55,873 bases of DNA from an uncultured Verrucomicrobia subdivision 3 bacterium (GTDB lineage: Bacteria; Verrucomicrobiota; Verrucomicrobiae; Limisphaerales; UBA11358): contig CAIXPZ010000272.1 in assembly GCA_903921455.1 (NCBI GenBank), positions 1 through 55,873 of the forward strand, read 5' to 3'. The position numbers and the translations under genes were made by a program. Under the pieces are notes generated by a model that was not told where the DNA came from, did not search any database, and saw only the letters and a program-made list of their open reading frames with translations. This document shows positions 15,511 to 22,993 of the stretch, in pieces. How positions within the stretch are numbered: position 1 is the first letter of the stretch; the number at the start of each line of letters is the position of its first letter.

Positions 15511-18045
15511 ATGAATCTCCTCGCCAAAAAAATTCTCGGAGCGGGATCTGTTCTCGTTCTCGCCACCGCCGGAGCCTGCGCCCAGAGCGCCTCGGAATTC
15601 GCCAACCTGCCGCTTTGGTTTGAAGCGAGCCAGCCGGCAATGTTCGTCGCACATGCCAGCGATTCCCAATTTTCCGTGTCCGCCACCGGCGCCGAATTCA
15701 CCTTGGCCCAAAAGACCGGTGAGACGGCGGGCTGCCGGCTTCAGCTCGTTGGCGCCAATCCCGAAGCTCACCTTTCCGGTGACCGGCAATTGACTGGCAC
15801 CATCAATTATCTCATCGGCAGCAATCCCAACCAATGGCAGGCGAACATTCCCACCTTCGCGCAGGTGCGGGTGGAAAATGTTTATCCCGGTATCAACGTG
15901 GTTTATTACGGCAACCGGCAGAAATTGGAATACGATTTCAACCTCGCCGCCGGCGTTGATCCGTCGCTGATCGCATTGCGCTTTGACGGCGCCAAAAAAG
16001 TTTCCGTGAACCCGCAAGGCGAACTGGTCATTCAGTTCAATTCCGGCGAAGTCCGGCAGCATGCCCCGCTGGCTTACCAGACCCTGCATGGCGTGCGCCA
16101 GGAAATCGCTTCCGGCTATAAAATTCTCGATGCCCACACGGCGGCTTTTACGCTCGGCCATTATGATCACAGCGAATCGCTGGTGATTGATCCGGTCTTG
16201 AGCTACTGCACCTGCTACGGCGGCAATTACAGCGATAACGGCTGGGCGATTGCCGTGAATCCGATTGACGGCTCGATTTATGTGGCGGGTCAAACACTGT
16301 CCACCCAAGTCACCAATAATATTCCGTTTTCAACCGCCGGCGCATTCCAAACCGCCAGTCATGGTGGCAAGCTCACCGGCGACGCCTTTATCGCCCGGTT
16401 TGATGCCACGGGAACCAATTTGATTTACGCCACCTATCTCGGCGGCAGCGGCAACGACGGCGCCTCGAGCCTCGCCGTGGACAACGCTGGCAATGCGTAT
16501 TTTACCGGCTATACTGATTCGACCAATTTCCCCACAAGCAATGCCCTGAACAGCCACATCGGCGGCGTGGTTAACAAATACACCCGGACGTATCCGGTGG
16601 ACGCGTTTGTGGCCGAATTAAACCCGGCGGGCAACGGGTTGGTTTATTCCACCTACCTCGGCGGTTCCGCCATGGATGCCGCCTACGGTATTGCCTTGGA
16701 TGAAAGCGGCAATGCTTACGTCACCGGTTACACCTACTCCACCAACTTCCCGGTCACGCCTAATGCATTTCAGCCCCATCTGGTCTGCACGAATTCGGTT
16801 TACATCAATGCCAACGCCTTTGTGGCGGAAATTTCCGCTGGCGGAACGAAACTCAACTATTCCACCTACCTGGGCGGAACCAATTTCGACACCGCTAAGA
16901 CCATCGCCTACAACAGCGGGAAAGTTTTTGTGGCTGGCTTTACGAGCTCGACTAATTTCCCGGTCACCAACTACATCCCGCGCACGCAAATCATCGAGAC
17001 CAATATCGTCAAATCCAAGACCGTCATCTCCACCAATTATTTCACCGGCCGCTATTTGAATGGTTCCACCGACAAAAAGAATTGGGATAATGACGCCTTT
17101 GTCACCGCCTTCGACGCCAGTTCACCCACTAATTTAACGCTGATTTACTCCACCTTGCTCGGTGGAACGAATACCGACCAGGCCAATGGCATCGTCGCCG
17201 ACGCCAGCGGCAATGCATATGTGGTTGGCTATACCTGCTCCACCAATTTTCCCGACACGCTCCCCGGGTTGATCATTTCGTATGTGCACACGAACATTTT
17301 AAGGTATACGCTGATCACCAACGGATTCCTCACCAAGATTGAATGGGACGGGACCAACACCAGCATCGGCTACTCGGCGATGTTTGGCGGCAAAGGTTTG
17401 GACGTCGCTAATGGATTGACCCTGGATCCGGCGGGTAATGTTTATGTCGTCGGGTCAGCCAGCAGCACCAATTACCCGGTCACTCCCGACAACCTGTCCG
17501 GCTACTTGACCGCCACCAACAGCTCCCAAAAGAAAAAAGGTTACATTGACGCGGTCATCACCGCCTTTAATGCCGACGCCTCCGCCCTGCTCTACTCGGC
17601 TTATCTCGGTGGCCGGCATAATGATTTCGGCAACGGCATCGCCGTGGATCCGCTGGGGAATGCCTACATCGTTGGCCAGACCTTCTCGACCAATTTTCCC
17701 ACCCTCAACGCGCGGCAGACTTATCGCAACGGCAGCAACGATATGTTTATCGCCAAAATCTCTCAGGTGCCCCCCCCGGTTCCCACGCTGCGTATCGCGC
17801 CCGGAAACCTTACCCCTTCCGCTCAAAGCAAGATCGCCGGACTCATGCCCGTGGCTGAACCCGGCGTGACCTTGACGTGGCAGATGTTCCCCGCCGATCC
17901 CACCATCGCCGTCGAAGGTTCCACCGACCTGACTCCCGACGGCTGGCATGTCCTGCCGACCAGTCCGGTTTACAACCAGGGCTGGTATAACGTCACGGTG
18001 CCCGCAACCAATGGGATGCAGTTTTTCCGTTTACGGCAGCATTGA
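15511..18045 (+). CDS. SBBP-repeat (beta-propeller) secreted protein
   Basis: 844 aa. The start at 15511 (MNLLAKKILGAGSVLVLATA) gives a clear signal peptide; the longer frame to 15406 runs inside bamA. The N-terminal ~200 residues (INYLIGSNPNQWQANIPTFA, then VRVENVYPGINVVYYG) match the domain that commonly precedes SBBP repeats. Residues ~230-790 contain about seven repeats with the motif AGNAYFTGYTDSTNFP, each preceded by YSTYLGG-type strands, probably folding as a propeller. The C-terminal ~80 residues form a separate small domain. The role is unknown; it is probably extracellular or outer-membrane associated. It begins one base after the bamA stop. Confidence 0.85.
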   Translation: MNLLAKKILGAGSVLVLATAGACAQSASEFANLPLWFEASQPAMFVAHASDSQFSVSATGAEFTLAQKTGETAGCRLQLVGANPEAHLSGDRQLTGTINYLIGSNPNQWQANIPTFAQVRVENVYPGINVVYYGNRQKLEYDFNLAAGVDPSLIALRFDGAKKVSVNPQGELVIQFNSGEVRQHAPLAYQTLHGVRQEIASGYKILDAHTAAFTLGHYDHSESLVIDPVLSYCTCYGGNYSDNGWAIAVNPIDGSIYVAGQTLSTQVTNNIPFSTAGAFQTASHGGKLTGDAFIARFDATGTNLIYATYLGGSGNDGASSLAVDNAGNAYFTGYTDSTNFPTSNALNSHIGGVVNKYTRTYPVDAFVAELNPAGNGLVYSTYLGGSAMDAAYGIALDESGNAYVTGYTYSTNFPVTPNAFQPHLVCTNSVYINANAFVAEISAGGTKLNYSTYLGGTNFDTAKTIAYNSGKVFVAGFTSSTNFPVTNYIPRTQIIETNIVKSKTVISTNYFTGRYLNGSTDKKNWDNDAFVTAFDASSPTNLTLIYSTLLGGTNTDQANGIVADASGNAYVVGYTCSTNFPDTLPGLIISYVHTNILRYTLITNGFLTKIEWDGTNTSIGYSAMFGGKGLDVANGLTLDPAGNVYVVGSASSTNYPVTPDNLSGYLTATNSSQKKKGYIDAVITAFNADASALLYSAYLGGRHNDFGNGIAVDPLGNAYIVGQTFSTNFPTLNARQTYRNGSNDMFIAKISQVPPPVPTLRIAPGNLTPSAQSKIAGLMPVAEPGVTLTWQMFPADPTIAVEGSTDLTPDGWHVLPTSPVYNQGWYNVTVPATNGMQFFRLRQH

Positions 18046-18096
18046 AATACGATTTTTAGCTGGCTTCCCGCTGGATTTCTGGTTTCCTTTTTGGCC

Positions 18097-18711
18097 ATGA
18101 AAAATTTGCGTTACACCCTTTTGACTGTCGTGCTGCTTGTTGCTACCGTCGTCTCCGCCAGCGCCGAGACCAAGGTCGCCACCGTGGACATGAAGAAGCT
18201 CTTCAACGGTTATTACAAAACCAAACTCGCCCAGACTTCCCTCGAAAGCCGCAAAACTGAACTCCGCAAGGAGATCAAGGACATGGCCGACGGTTTGGAA
18301 AAAACCCAGGCTGACTACAAGCAATTGCTCGATCAGGCCAACGACCAGGCCATTTCCGCCGACGAACGGGACAAGCGCAAGCAGGCCGGCGCCGACAAGG
18401 CCAAGGAGATTGGCAATTCCCGCACGGCCATCGAACAGTTCCAGCGTCAGGCCGAAGCCCAGCTGGCCGACCAGAGCCAGCGCATGAGCGCCAACCTCGT
18501 GGGGGAAATCCAGAAAGCCGTGGCGGAGAAGGCCAAGGCGGGCGGCTACTCCCTCGTCATGAATGCCGGCTCCACCGAAGTCGTCGTTTACGCCGCCAAT
18601 GAGAACGACATCACCGCCTCCGTGCTCGCCCAGCTCAATGCCGGCGCGCCGATCGACGTCACCGCGCCGACCACCGGCGTGCCGCTGAACATCAGCACCA
18701 ATCTCCAGTAA
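18097..18711 (+). CDS. OmpH/Skp-family periplasmic chaperone
   Basis: 204 aa. Signal peptide MKNLRYTLLTVVLLVATVVS, then VATVDMKKLFNGYYKTKLAQ and a long alpha-helical coiled coil (residues ~40-145, rich in Lys/Glu/Gln), ending in a beta segment GYSLVMNAGSTEVVVYA typical of Skp. Skp trimers hold unfolded outer-membrane proteins in the periplasm and deliver them to the Bam complex. Proximity to bamA supports this. The C-terminal tail (APIDVTAPTTGVPLNIS) extends beyond the usual Skp end. A TTG two codons upstream is less likely than the ATG at 18097. Confidence 0.88.
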   Translation: MKNLRYTLLTVVLLVATVVSASAETKVATVDMKKLFNGYYKTKLAQTSLESRKTELRKEIKDMADGLEKTQADYKQLLDQANDQAISADERDKRKQAGADKAKEIGNSRTAIEQFQRQAEAQLADQSQRMSANLVGEIQKAVAEKAKAGGYSLVMNAGSTEVVVYAANENDITASVLAQLNAGAPIDVTAPTTGVPLNISTNLQ

Positions 18712-18730
18712 TTTGCCTTTCAAAAAATCA

Positions 18731-18756
18731 ACGCCGGCAGGTCATCCTGCCGGCGT
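18731..18756 (+). terminator. Intrinsic terminator after the Skp-like gene
   Basis: Perfect 11-bp stem ACGCCGGCAGG / CCTGCCGGCGT with a TCAT loop, followed by TTCTGCTTG, 20 bp after the Skp-like stop. It is strong, GC-rich and correctly placed. It separates the bamA-SBBP-skp group from the SRP RNA that starts ~40 bp downstream. Confidence 0.85.
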
Positions 18757-18795
18757 TTCTGCTTGTAACGCGGTTACCGCTCGCGCAAAATTCTT

Positions 18796-18892
18796 GCCGT
18801 CAGGGCCTGCGGAGTGTGGACTTACAAATCCCGCCAGGGCCGGAAGGCAGCAACGGTAGTTTGCTTTGCAATTGCCGCAGTCACCCTGGCAC
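18796..18892 (+). ncRNA. ffs: Bacterial small signal recognition particle RNA (4.5S type)
   Basis: Contains the invariant SRP core CCAGGGCCGGAAGGCAGCAA (18834-18853) with a GGAA tetraloop, and the facing strand CGGTAGTTTG. The outer arms GTCAGGGCCTGCGG (from ~18799) and CCGCAGTCACCCTGGC (to ~18890) pair to give the long hairpin of the short bacterial form. Ends are estimated from the pairing. The RNA scaffolds Ffh for co-translational targeting. The order SRP RNA, dnaX, ybaB, recR is a widely conserved bacterial cluster. Confidence 0.93.
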
Positions 18893-18908
18893 ATTTCCCC
18901 TTTGCCCG

Positions 18909-18998
18909 ATGATGAAGGCAGAATGAAGAATTCAGAAACAATTCCAACGCACCGCATAAAAATGTTTTTCACTTCTGCATTCTTCCTTCATCATTCTC
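18909..18998. repeat. Inverted pair of degenerate heptanucleotide repeats before dnaX
   Basis: The left arm (18909-18935) is a run of seven-base units of the AGAATGA/AAGGCAG type; the right arm (18972-18998) is its approximate complement (TTCTGCATTCTTCCTTCATC). The right arm ends a few bases before the dnaX ATG at 19006, so the dnaX leader is pyrimidine-rich and has no Shine-Dalgarno sequence. Similar pairs occur at 21116-21206, with a single arm at 21846-21893. Confidence 0.6.
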
Positions 18999-19005
18999 CC
19001 TTCGC

Positions 19006-20763
19006 ATGAGCTACCAGGTCATCGCCCGCAAATACCGCCCGCAGCGTTTCGCCGACGTCGTCGGCCAGGAGCACGTCACGCAGACGCTCGCCAACGCCAT
19101 CACCCAGAAGCGCATCGCCCACGCCTATCTCTTCTGCGGCCCGCGCGGCACCGGCAAGACCACCATCGCCCGCATCTTTGCCAAGACGCTGAACTGCACC
19201 GGCGGCCCGAAAATCGACTTTGACGACGCCGATCCGCGCGTCCAGGAAATCACCGACGGCCGCTCCCTCGACGTGCTCGAGATTGACGGCGCCAGCAACA
19301 ACGGCGTCGAGCAGGTGCGCGAACTGCGCGAGACCTGCAAATACGCCCCCGCCAATTCCCCCTACAAAATCTACATCATCGACGAAGTCCACATGCTCTC
19401 GACGGCGGCGTTCAATGCGCTGCTGAAAACCCTCGAAGAGCCGCCCGCGCATGTGAAGTTCATGTTCGCGACGACCGATCCCGAGAAGGTGCTCCCCACC
19501 ATCCTCTCCCGCTGCCAGCGCTTTGACCTGCGCCGGATCCCCAGCGCGCTCATCACCAAGCACCTCGCGGAAATCGCCGGCAAGGAGCACGTCACCATCG
19601 ACGCCCCGGCCCTGCACGCCATCGCCCGCGGCGCGGACGGCGGCATGCGCGACGCCGAGTCCACGCTGGACCAGCTCATCAGCTTCTGCGGCGACCACAT
19701 CGAGGAGGCCGACGTGCTCTCGATGTTCGGCCTGGCGGCGCAGGGCCAGATTCTCAAGCTGAGCCACGCCGTGCTCGCCGGCGAGATTTCCACCGCGCTC
19801 ACGCAACTCGACGAACTCGCGCGCGGCGGCAAAGACCTCGGCCGGCTGCTCGGCGACCTGCTGAACCATTTCCGCAACCTGCTCATCTATCAAGTCTCGC
19901 GCGGCGACCTGAACCTCCTCGAAGCCTCCGAGGCGGAAGTGGCCGCGCTCAAGGAGCAGTCGTCGCTTTCCAACACCGACGCCCTCACGCGCATCCTGGA
20001 GGTGTTTGCCGACGCCGAACTGCGCCTGCGCGACGCCGCGTCCAAGAAGATCCTGCTCGAAGTCTCCCTGCTCCGCGCCATCGAGGCGCGCAGCGCGATG
20101 TCGCTCGACGCCGTGCTGAAACAACTGAACCAATTGCGCGGCCAAGTCGGCAGCCCGGCGGCCGCTCCCGCTCCCGCGCCCCTCATCGCGCGCCCCGTGG
20201 CAACGGTCGCTCCGGTCGCCGCCCCCGTGGTGGCGCCGTCGGTGGCTCCGAAAGTGGCCGCCCCGGTCGCCGCTGTGCCCGTGGCCGCCCCCGCGCCGGC
20301 GGCGGGCAATCTGGTGGAACTCTGGCACCAGCTGGTGGAAGCCGTGGGTCGCGTCAGCTCGTTCACCCGCAGCTATCTGTTGAACGCCCACCCGGTGGCG
20401 TTCGAGAAGCATGTCTTCACCATCGGCTTCGACCAGGAATTTCAAGATCACCTCGGCCTCGTGGATAATTCCAAAAACCATGCGATGCTCGCCACCAAGC
20501 TGGCCGAACTGGGGCATCACAATGCGATGATCAAATTCGTCAAGGCCGAGGCGCCGGCGGGTTGGCAGCGCGCGGCCGCCGTGCCGTCCCCGTCCCCGGC
20601 TCCCGCGACCGCTGCCGCGAAGCCCGCGGGAGCCGCGCCCGTCGCCGCCGCCGAGCGGAAACCGGCCCCGATCGCGTTCAACAAGGACGATTTCAAGAAC
20701 GACCCGCTCATCAAAAAAGCGCTGGAGATTTTCAAAGGCTCCATTGTCGAGGTGCGCGCCTGA
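19006..20763 (+). CDS. dnaX: DNA polymerase III subunit gamma/tau
   Basis: 585 aa. AAA+ clamp-loader ATPase: Walker A GPRGTGKTTIARIFAK (45-60), Walker B DEVHML, sensor 1 FATTDPEKV and an SRC motif (ILSRCQRFDL). The domain III collar follows, then an Ala/Pro/Val-rich linker (residues ~380-440) and a tau-like tail ending KKALEIFKGSIVEVRA. Unusually, of the four zinc-binding cysteines usual in DnaX only Cys64 remains; the other positions sit in an acidic stretch (DFDDADPRVQ). Loads the sliding clamp during replication. The Ala/Pro linker is GC-rich and repetitive. First protein gene of the dnaX-ybaB-recR cluster. Confidence 0.95.
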   Translation: MSYQVIARKYRPQRFADVVGQEHVTQTLANAITQKRIAHAYLFCGPRGTGKTTIARIFAKTLNCTGGPKIDFDDADPRVQEITDGRSLDVLEIDGASNNGVEQVRELRETCKYAPANSPYKIYIIDEVHMLSTAAFNALLKTLEEPPAHVKFMFATTDPEKVLPTILSRCQRFDLRRIPSALITKHLAEIAGKEHVTIDAPALHAIARGADGGMRDAESTLDQLISFCGDHIEEADVLSMFGLAAQGQILKLSHAVLAGEISTALTQLDELARGGKDLGRLLGDLLNHFRNLLIYQVSRGDLNLLEASEAEVAALKEQSSLSNTDALTRILEVFADAELRLRDAASKKILLEVSLLRAIEARSAMSLDAVLKQLNQLRGQVGSPAAAPAPAPLIARPVATVAPVAAPVVAPSVAPKVAAPVAAVPVAAPAPAAGNLVELWHQLVEAVGRVSSFTRSYLLNAHPVAFEKHVFTIGFDQEFQDHLGLVDNSKNHAMLATKLAELGHHNAMIKFVKAEAPAGWQRAAAVPSPSPAPATAAAKPAGAAPVAAAERKPAPIAFNKDDFKNDPLIKKALEIFKGSIVEVRA

Positions 20764-20808
20764 TTTTTTCCCGCTTCAACCAACCAACCCCATAACGTTC
20801 ACACCCAC

Positions 20809-21114
20809 ATGTCCCTCGGAAAATTGATGAAACAGGCTGCCAAGATGCAGCAACAGATGGAACTGATCCAGGCGCAGCTCGCCACGCGCACCGTCGAGGC
20901 CACCAGCGGCGGCGGCGCCGTCAAGGTTGTCGCCAAGTGCGACGGCTCGCTCGCGTCCATCAAGATCGATCCCGCCGCCCTCAGCCCCGCCGATGCGCAG
21001 CTCGTCGAGGACATGATTCTCACCGCCGCCAACCAGGCGCTCACCCAGGCCAAGGAGATTTCCAACGCCGAGATGGGCAAGGCCACCGCCGGCTTCAGCC
21101 TGCCGGGAATGTAA
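20809..21114 (+). CDS. YbaB/EbfC-family nucleoid-associated protein
   Basis: 101 aa, usual family length. Begins MSLGKLMKQAAKMQQQMELI, with the coiled-coil N-terminus, then the conserved core VEATSGGGAVKVVAKCDGS, IKIDPAAL and LVEDMILTAANQALTQAKE. YbaB proteins form tweezer-like dimers that bind DNA; the gene is nearly always between dnaX and recR, as here. It lies 45 bp after dnaX and is followed by a heptanucleotide inverted repeat before recR. Confidence 0.93.
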   Translation: MSLGKLMKQAAKMQQQMELIQAQLATRTVEATSGGGAVKVVAKCDGSLASIKIDPAALSPADAQLVEDMILTAANQALTQAKEISNAEMGKATAGFSLPGM

Positions 21115-21115
21115 C

Positions 21116-21206
21116 AGGAAGGCAGAAGGTAGAAGGCAGAATGAAAAAAACGTTTTCCGCGCGTTCCGGCGATTTAATTCTACCTTCTTAATTCTTCCTT
21201 CTGCCT
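21116..21206. repeat. Inverted heptanucleotide repeats between ybaB and recR
   Basis: The left arm reads as seven-base units AGAAGGY and AGAATGA (21116-21145); the right arm (21177-21206) is roughly its reverse complement (CTACCTTCTTAATTCTTCC and on). The arms enclose ~30 bp. The same architecture stands in front of dnaX, and a single pyrimidine arm stands in front of the HAD gene at 21894. It could form a long imperfect hairpin in the polycistronic mRNA. Confidence 0.6.
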
Positions 21207-21215
21207 TTGCTTGCC

Positions 21216-21812
21216 ATGCTGCCCGAACCCATCGTCGCCCTGACCGCCGCGCTCGCCAAGCTGCCCGGCATCGGCCCGCGCTCGGCCGAACGCGTGGCGC
21301 TGCACATCGTCCAGGCCGAGCCGGCCGTCGTGCAGCATCTGGCCGCCGCCCTGTTGACGGCCCGCGAACGCATCCGCTTCTGCGACACCTGCGGCGCGCT
21401 CACCGAAAAATCCCCCTGCGCCATCTGCGACGACCCGCGGCGCGACGCGGCGCTCGTCTGCGTCGTGGAAAAACCCGTGGACATCCTGAGCCTCGAGCGC
21501 TCCGGCACCTATCGCGGCCAGTTCCACGTCCTCGGCGGCAAGATCTCCCCGCTCGACGGCGTGGAACCCGACGACCTGCGCATCGCCGGCCTGGAACAGC
21601 GCCTCGCCGCCGGCACCATCCGGGAACTCATCATCGCGCTCGGCACGGACGTGGAGGGCGACGCCACCAGCAGCTACCTCGCGAAGCGCCTGGCCCGGTC
21701 CGGCCTGAAAATCTCCCGCATCGGCTTCGGTCTGCCCGCCGGCAGTGGCCTGGAATTCGCCGATGAACTCACCCTCAACCGCGCGCTGGAAAGCCGCCGC
21801 GAAATGCTGTGA
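21216..21812 (+). CDS. recR: Recombination protein RecR
   Basis: 198 aa from the ATG at 21216, the standard RecR length; a TTG three codons earlier is less likely. An N-terminal HhH motif (LAKLPGIGPRSAERVALHIV) is followed by a zinc finger (CDTCGALTEKSPCAIC) and a Toprim domain (VCVVEKPVDILSLERSGTY, then HVLGGKISPLDG), ending in RIGFGLPAGSGLEFAD and the C-terminal SRREML. With RecO and RecF it loads RecA at gaps. It is placed after dnaX and ybaB, as in most bacteria. Confidence 0.95.
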   Translation: MLPEPIVALTAALAKLPGIGPRSAERVALHIVQAEPAVVQHLAAALLTARERIRFCDTCGALTEKSPCAICDDPRRDAALVCVVEKPVDILSLERSGTYRGQFHVLGGKISPLDGVEPDDLRIAGLEQRLAAGTIRELIIALGTDVEGDATSSYLAKRLARSGLKISRIGFGLPAGSGLEFADELTLNRALESRREML

Positions 21813-21845
21813 GGCCACCCGAAACGAAGTGGTAACATTCCCACG

Positions 21846-21893
21846 GTATTCCACCATGTTTTCCACCTTCCGCCTTCCGCCTTCCACCTTTTT
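21846..21893 (+). repeat. Pyrimidine heptanucleotide run before the HAD gene
   Basis: Units of the TTCCRCC type (TTCCACC, TTCCGCC, TTCCGCC, TTCCACC) run up to five bases before the ATG at 21894. This is the complement of the purine heptamers seen near dnaX and recR, here as a single arm. No Shine-Dalgarno sequence is present in this leader. Confidence 0.55.
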
Positions 21894-22499
21894 ATGAGCT
21901 CCCCCGTTATCATCTTTGACCTCGGCAAGGTGCTGGTGGATTTTGATTACGCCATCGCCGCGCGCAAGATTGCCGCGCGCAGTTCCCAGGCCCCGGCGGA
22001 TTTGCACGCCTTCCTGAGCAGCTCCCCCGCGCTGGTGGATTACGAATCCGGCCGGCTCACGCGCCAGACCTTCTACGAAGCCGTGCGCGGCGCCATCGGC
22101 TATGCCGGCGGACTGGACGAGTTCGGCGGGCACTTCGCCGACATCTTCAGCGAGATGACCGCGATGACCGCGCTGCAGGCAGAACTGCGCGGGCGCGGCT
22201 ACCAGACCTATATCTTCTCCAACACCAACGACCTGGCCATCGAACATGTGAGCCGGAACTTCCCGTTCTTCGCGAACTTCGACGGCTATATTTATTCCTA
22301 CGAGGTCAAGGGCATGAAACCGCACCCGGAAATCTACGCCGCGATGGAGCAGCTGTGCGGCCGGCGCGGGGCGGATCTGGTTTACCTCGACGACCGGGCG
22401 GAGAACATCGCCGCCGGCGCGGCGCGCGGCTGGCGGGCGATCCTGCACGAGACACCCGCGCAGACACGGGCGACCCTGGCCGGCTGGGGTCTGCTGTGA
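21894..22499 (+). CDS. HAD-superfamily phosphatase (YihX-like)
   Basis: 201 aa. Motif I is VIIFDLGKVLVDFDYA, with the DLG form common in the YihX/epoxide-hydrolase-N branch, where the second acid of DxD is replaced. Motif II is in YIFSNTNDL, motif III Lys in VKGMKPHPEIY, motif IV in VYLDDRAENIAAGAARGW. The alpha-helical cap lies between motifs I and II. Substrate unknown; relatives act on small sugar phosphates. It follows recR after ~80 bp with a pyrimidine-rich leader. Confidence 0.8.
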   Translation: MSSPVIIFDLGKVLVDFDYAIAARKIAARSSQAPADLHAFLSSSPALVDYESGRLTRQTFYEAVRGAIGYAGGLDEFGGHFADIFSEMTAMTALQAELRGRGYQTYIFSNTNDLAIEHVSRNFPFFANFDGYIYSYEVKGMKPHPEIYAAMEQLCGRRGADLVYLDDRAENIAAGAARGWRAILHETPAQTRATLAGWGLL

Positions 22500-22993
22500 C
22501 CCGGCGGATTACCCGCAGCGCAGCGCATTGATCACATCGGCCAGTTTCTCGGAGGGAACGGCCACTTACGACGGCGCTGACGGACAGCACCAGCGCCACC
22601 CATCCGTAACATTTGCAAGCCATTCCAGTGGTTATGGCGTCATTCCATTCATTCCGCGTAACGCCCCGCCAATCATCATCGCGAGGCTACTGAATGAGTC
22701 GTGCAGCACCACGGAATCCACCCGCGCATAATCGACGGGCAAGGCAGGATTCACAGGTTTTATCATGCAATTTTGACTTCATCACCGCCGTTAATCCGCT
22801 CGGTCAAAACATAGCACAGCGGAAACCCGCCTATTTCCGCTTTTCGCCCGGCCTATTTACAACGGAGGTTACGCCTTTGACAAAATAGGGTAAGTCGCCT
22901 GCCCTCAGGGAGGCTAGTTTGTCTCAAATCGTTGGCGGAACGTCATCGCCGGCAAACATTTTAACTCCAACCAGCATCAACAAATCGATTCAC
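22500..22993. other. Intergenic region with the nifJ upstream sequence
   Basis: Nearly 500 bp with no convincing gene. The frames that are open here are short and lack coding character. On the minus strand near 22500-22560 a short frame reads PSEKLADVINALRCG before a stop and could be the end of a decayed gene. The last ~150 bp are AT-richer (GCCTATTTACAACGG, TTTGACAAAATAGGG) and probably hold the nifJ promoter, but no confident -35/-10 pair is assigned. Confidence 0.5.

Noticed and set aside
22500..22620. Remnant of a gene on the minus strand (PSEKLADVINALRCG before a stop)
   Set aside because: Only ~18 codons are open and an in-frame stop lies just upstream; too little to call a pseudogene.
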